Of a DNA stretch of 6,461 bases, positions 6,050 to 6,461 are shown one piece after another. The notes under the pieces are model-generated. The model saw nothing but the letters and a program-made list of their open reading frames with translations, made no database searches and was not told the origin of the DNA. A program made the translations under genes and the position numbers. Source of the stretch: an uncultured Bacilli bacterium (GTDB taxonomy: Bacteria; Bacillota_I; Bacilli_A; RF39; UBA660). The stretch lies in assembly GCA_947628635.1 (NCBI GenBank), contig CANRAX010000067.1:1-6461 (forward strand), in the 5' to 3' direction. The number at the start of each line of letters is the position of its first letter. The stretch's first letter is position 1.

Positions 6050-6413
6050 CTTTTTTCTTGTTAGCAACAACTTTACCTTTTCCCTTACGAGTACGTGCGT
6101 TACGATTTGTTCTTTGTCCTCTAACAGGTAAACCTTTTTTATGGCGACTTCCTTGATAAGAGTTAATTTCCATCTTAGTCTTGATGTTCATATTAACTTC
6201 ACGACGTAAGTCACCTTCAGTTAAATGCTTGTTGATTTCATCACGAATTTTTACTAATTCATCTTGCGTTAAGTCTTTTGTTTTAGTTTCAGGATTAATA
6301 TCTACTGCTTTTAGAATTTGTTTTGCAAGATTTCTTCCAATTCCATAGATATAAGTTAATGATATACAAATATGCTTATCGTTTGGAATATCTACACCTT
6401 TAATACGTGCCAT
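6045..6413 (-). CDS. rpsM: 30S ribosomal protein S13 (uS13)
   Basis: This 122-residue protein has the normal length of uS13, a small-subunit head protein that contacts the P-site tRNA and forms bridges to the large subunit. The N-terminus (MARIKGVDIPNDK), the YGIGRNLAKQIL helical segment, the EGDLRREV stretch and the Arg-rich RHKKGLPVRGQRT segment followed by a basic tail ending in KKKV are all diagnostic. The start is fixed by a strong AGGAGGTG site with 6 nt spacing (6420-6427). It lies between rpmJ and rpsK as in the standard alpha operon. The stop is TAG, the only non-TAA stop in the window. An AT-rich hairpin spans the stop codon. Confidence 0.98.
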   Translation of the reverse strand: MARIKGVDIPNDKHICISLTYIYGIGRNLAKQILKAVDINPETKTKDLTQDELVKIRDEINKHLTEGDLRREVNMNIKTKMEINSYQGSRHKKGLPVRGQRTNRNARTRKGKGKVVANKKKV

Positions 6414-6428
6414 TTAATACACCTCCTA

Positions 6429-6461
6429 TTAACCTTGTACTTGTTTGTGTTTTGGATTTTC
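6429..6461 (-). CDS. rpmJ: 50S ribosomal protein L36 (bL36), C-terminal end only
   Basis: Only the last ten codons and a TAA stop are inside the window; the 5' part lies beyond the right edge. The visible residues read ENPKHKQVQG, which matches the conserved C-terminus of bL36, where a Cys and His of this segment belong to the zinc-binding site (the His is visible, the preceding Cys would be just outside). bL36 is a very small protein of the large ribosomal subunit. It precedes rpsM in the alpha operon of Gram-positive bacteria, and here the stop lies 15 nt before the rpsM start, which supports the call despite the short length. Confidence 0.88.
   Translation of the reverse strand, partial: ENPKHKQVQG

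Overview
The window is an AT-rich stretch in which every supported gene lies on the minus strand, so transcription runs from the high coordinates to the low ones. It opens (right edge) in the distal part of the alpha operon of a low-GC Gram-positive bacterium: the tail of rpmJ, then rpsM, rpsK, rpoA and rplQ. Gene order, strong AGGAGG-type ribosome binding sites, TAA-dominated stops and the ECF ATPase/truA neighbourhood point to Bacilli or a Mollicutes-related lineage. The exact taxon cannot be read from the sequence. Five Trp codons checked are all TGG, so nothing here argues for the UGA=Trp code.

Region 1 (about 4212-6461) is the ribosomal protein/RNA polymerase alpha block. It is tightly packed and closes with an intrinsic terminator right after rplQ (4166-4208). 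Region 2 (about 110-4155) is a second, apparently separate unit. A candidate -10 box (TATAAT) lies between the terminator and the next gene, followed by an SDR-family oxidoreductase, an unrecognised acidic 302-residue protein, two ABC ATPase-like genes related to the EcfA1/EcfA2 pair of energy-coupling factor (ECF) vitamin transporters, and truA. Gaps in this unit are 25, 9, -10 (overlap) and 13 nt, which suggests co-transcription. Positions 1-109 hold only AT-rich non-coding sequence with weak hairpins.

In many Firmicutes the order is rplQ-ecfA1-ecfA2-ecfT-truA. Here it differs in three ways. Two extra genes (SDR and the acidic unknown) sit between rplQ and the ATPases. The ecfT membrane-protein gene is absent from its usual slot before truA. 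Both ATPases have lost most of the residues needed for ATP hydrolysis while remaining full-length, overlapping and in frame.

The ECF-like pair is therefore the most interesting part of the window: either a late-stage remnant of a transporter or a pair repurposed for a non-catalytic role, perhaps with the acidic protein next to it. This is inference. The motif losses and the gene order are directly visible.
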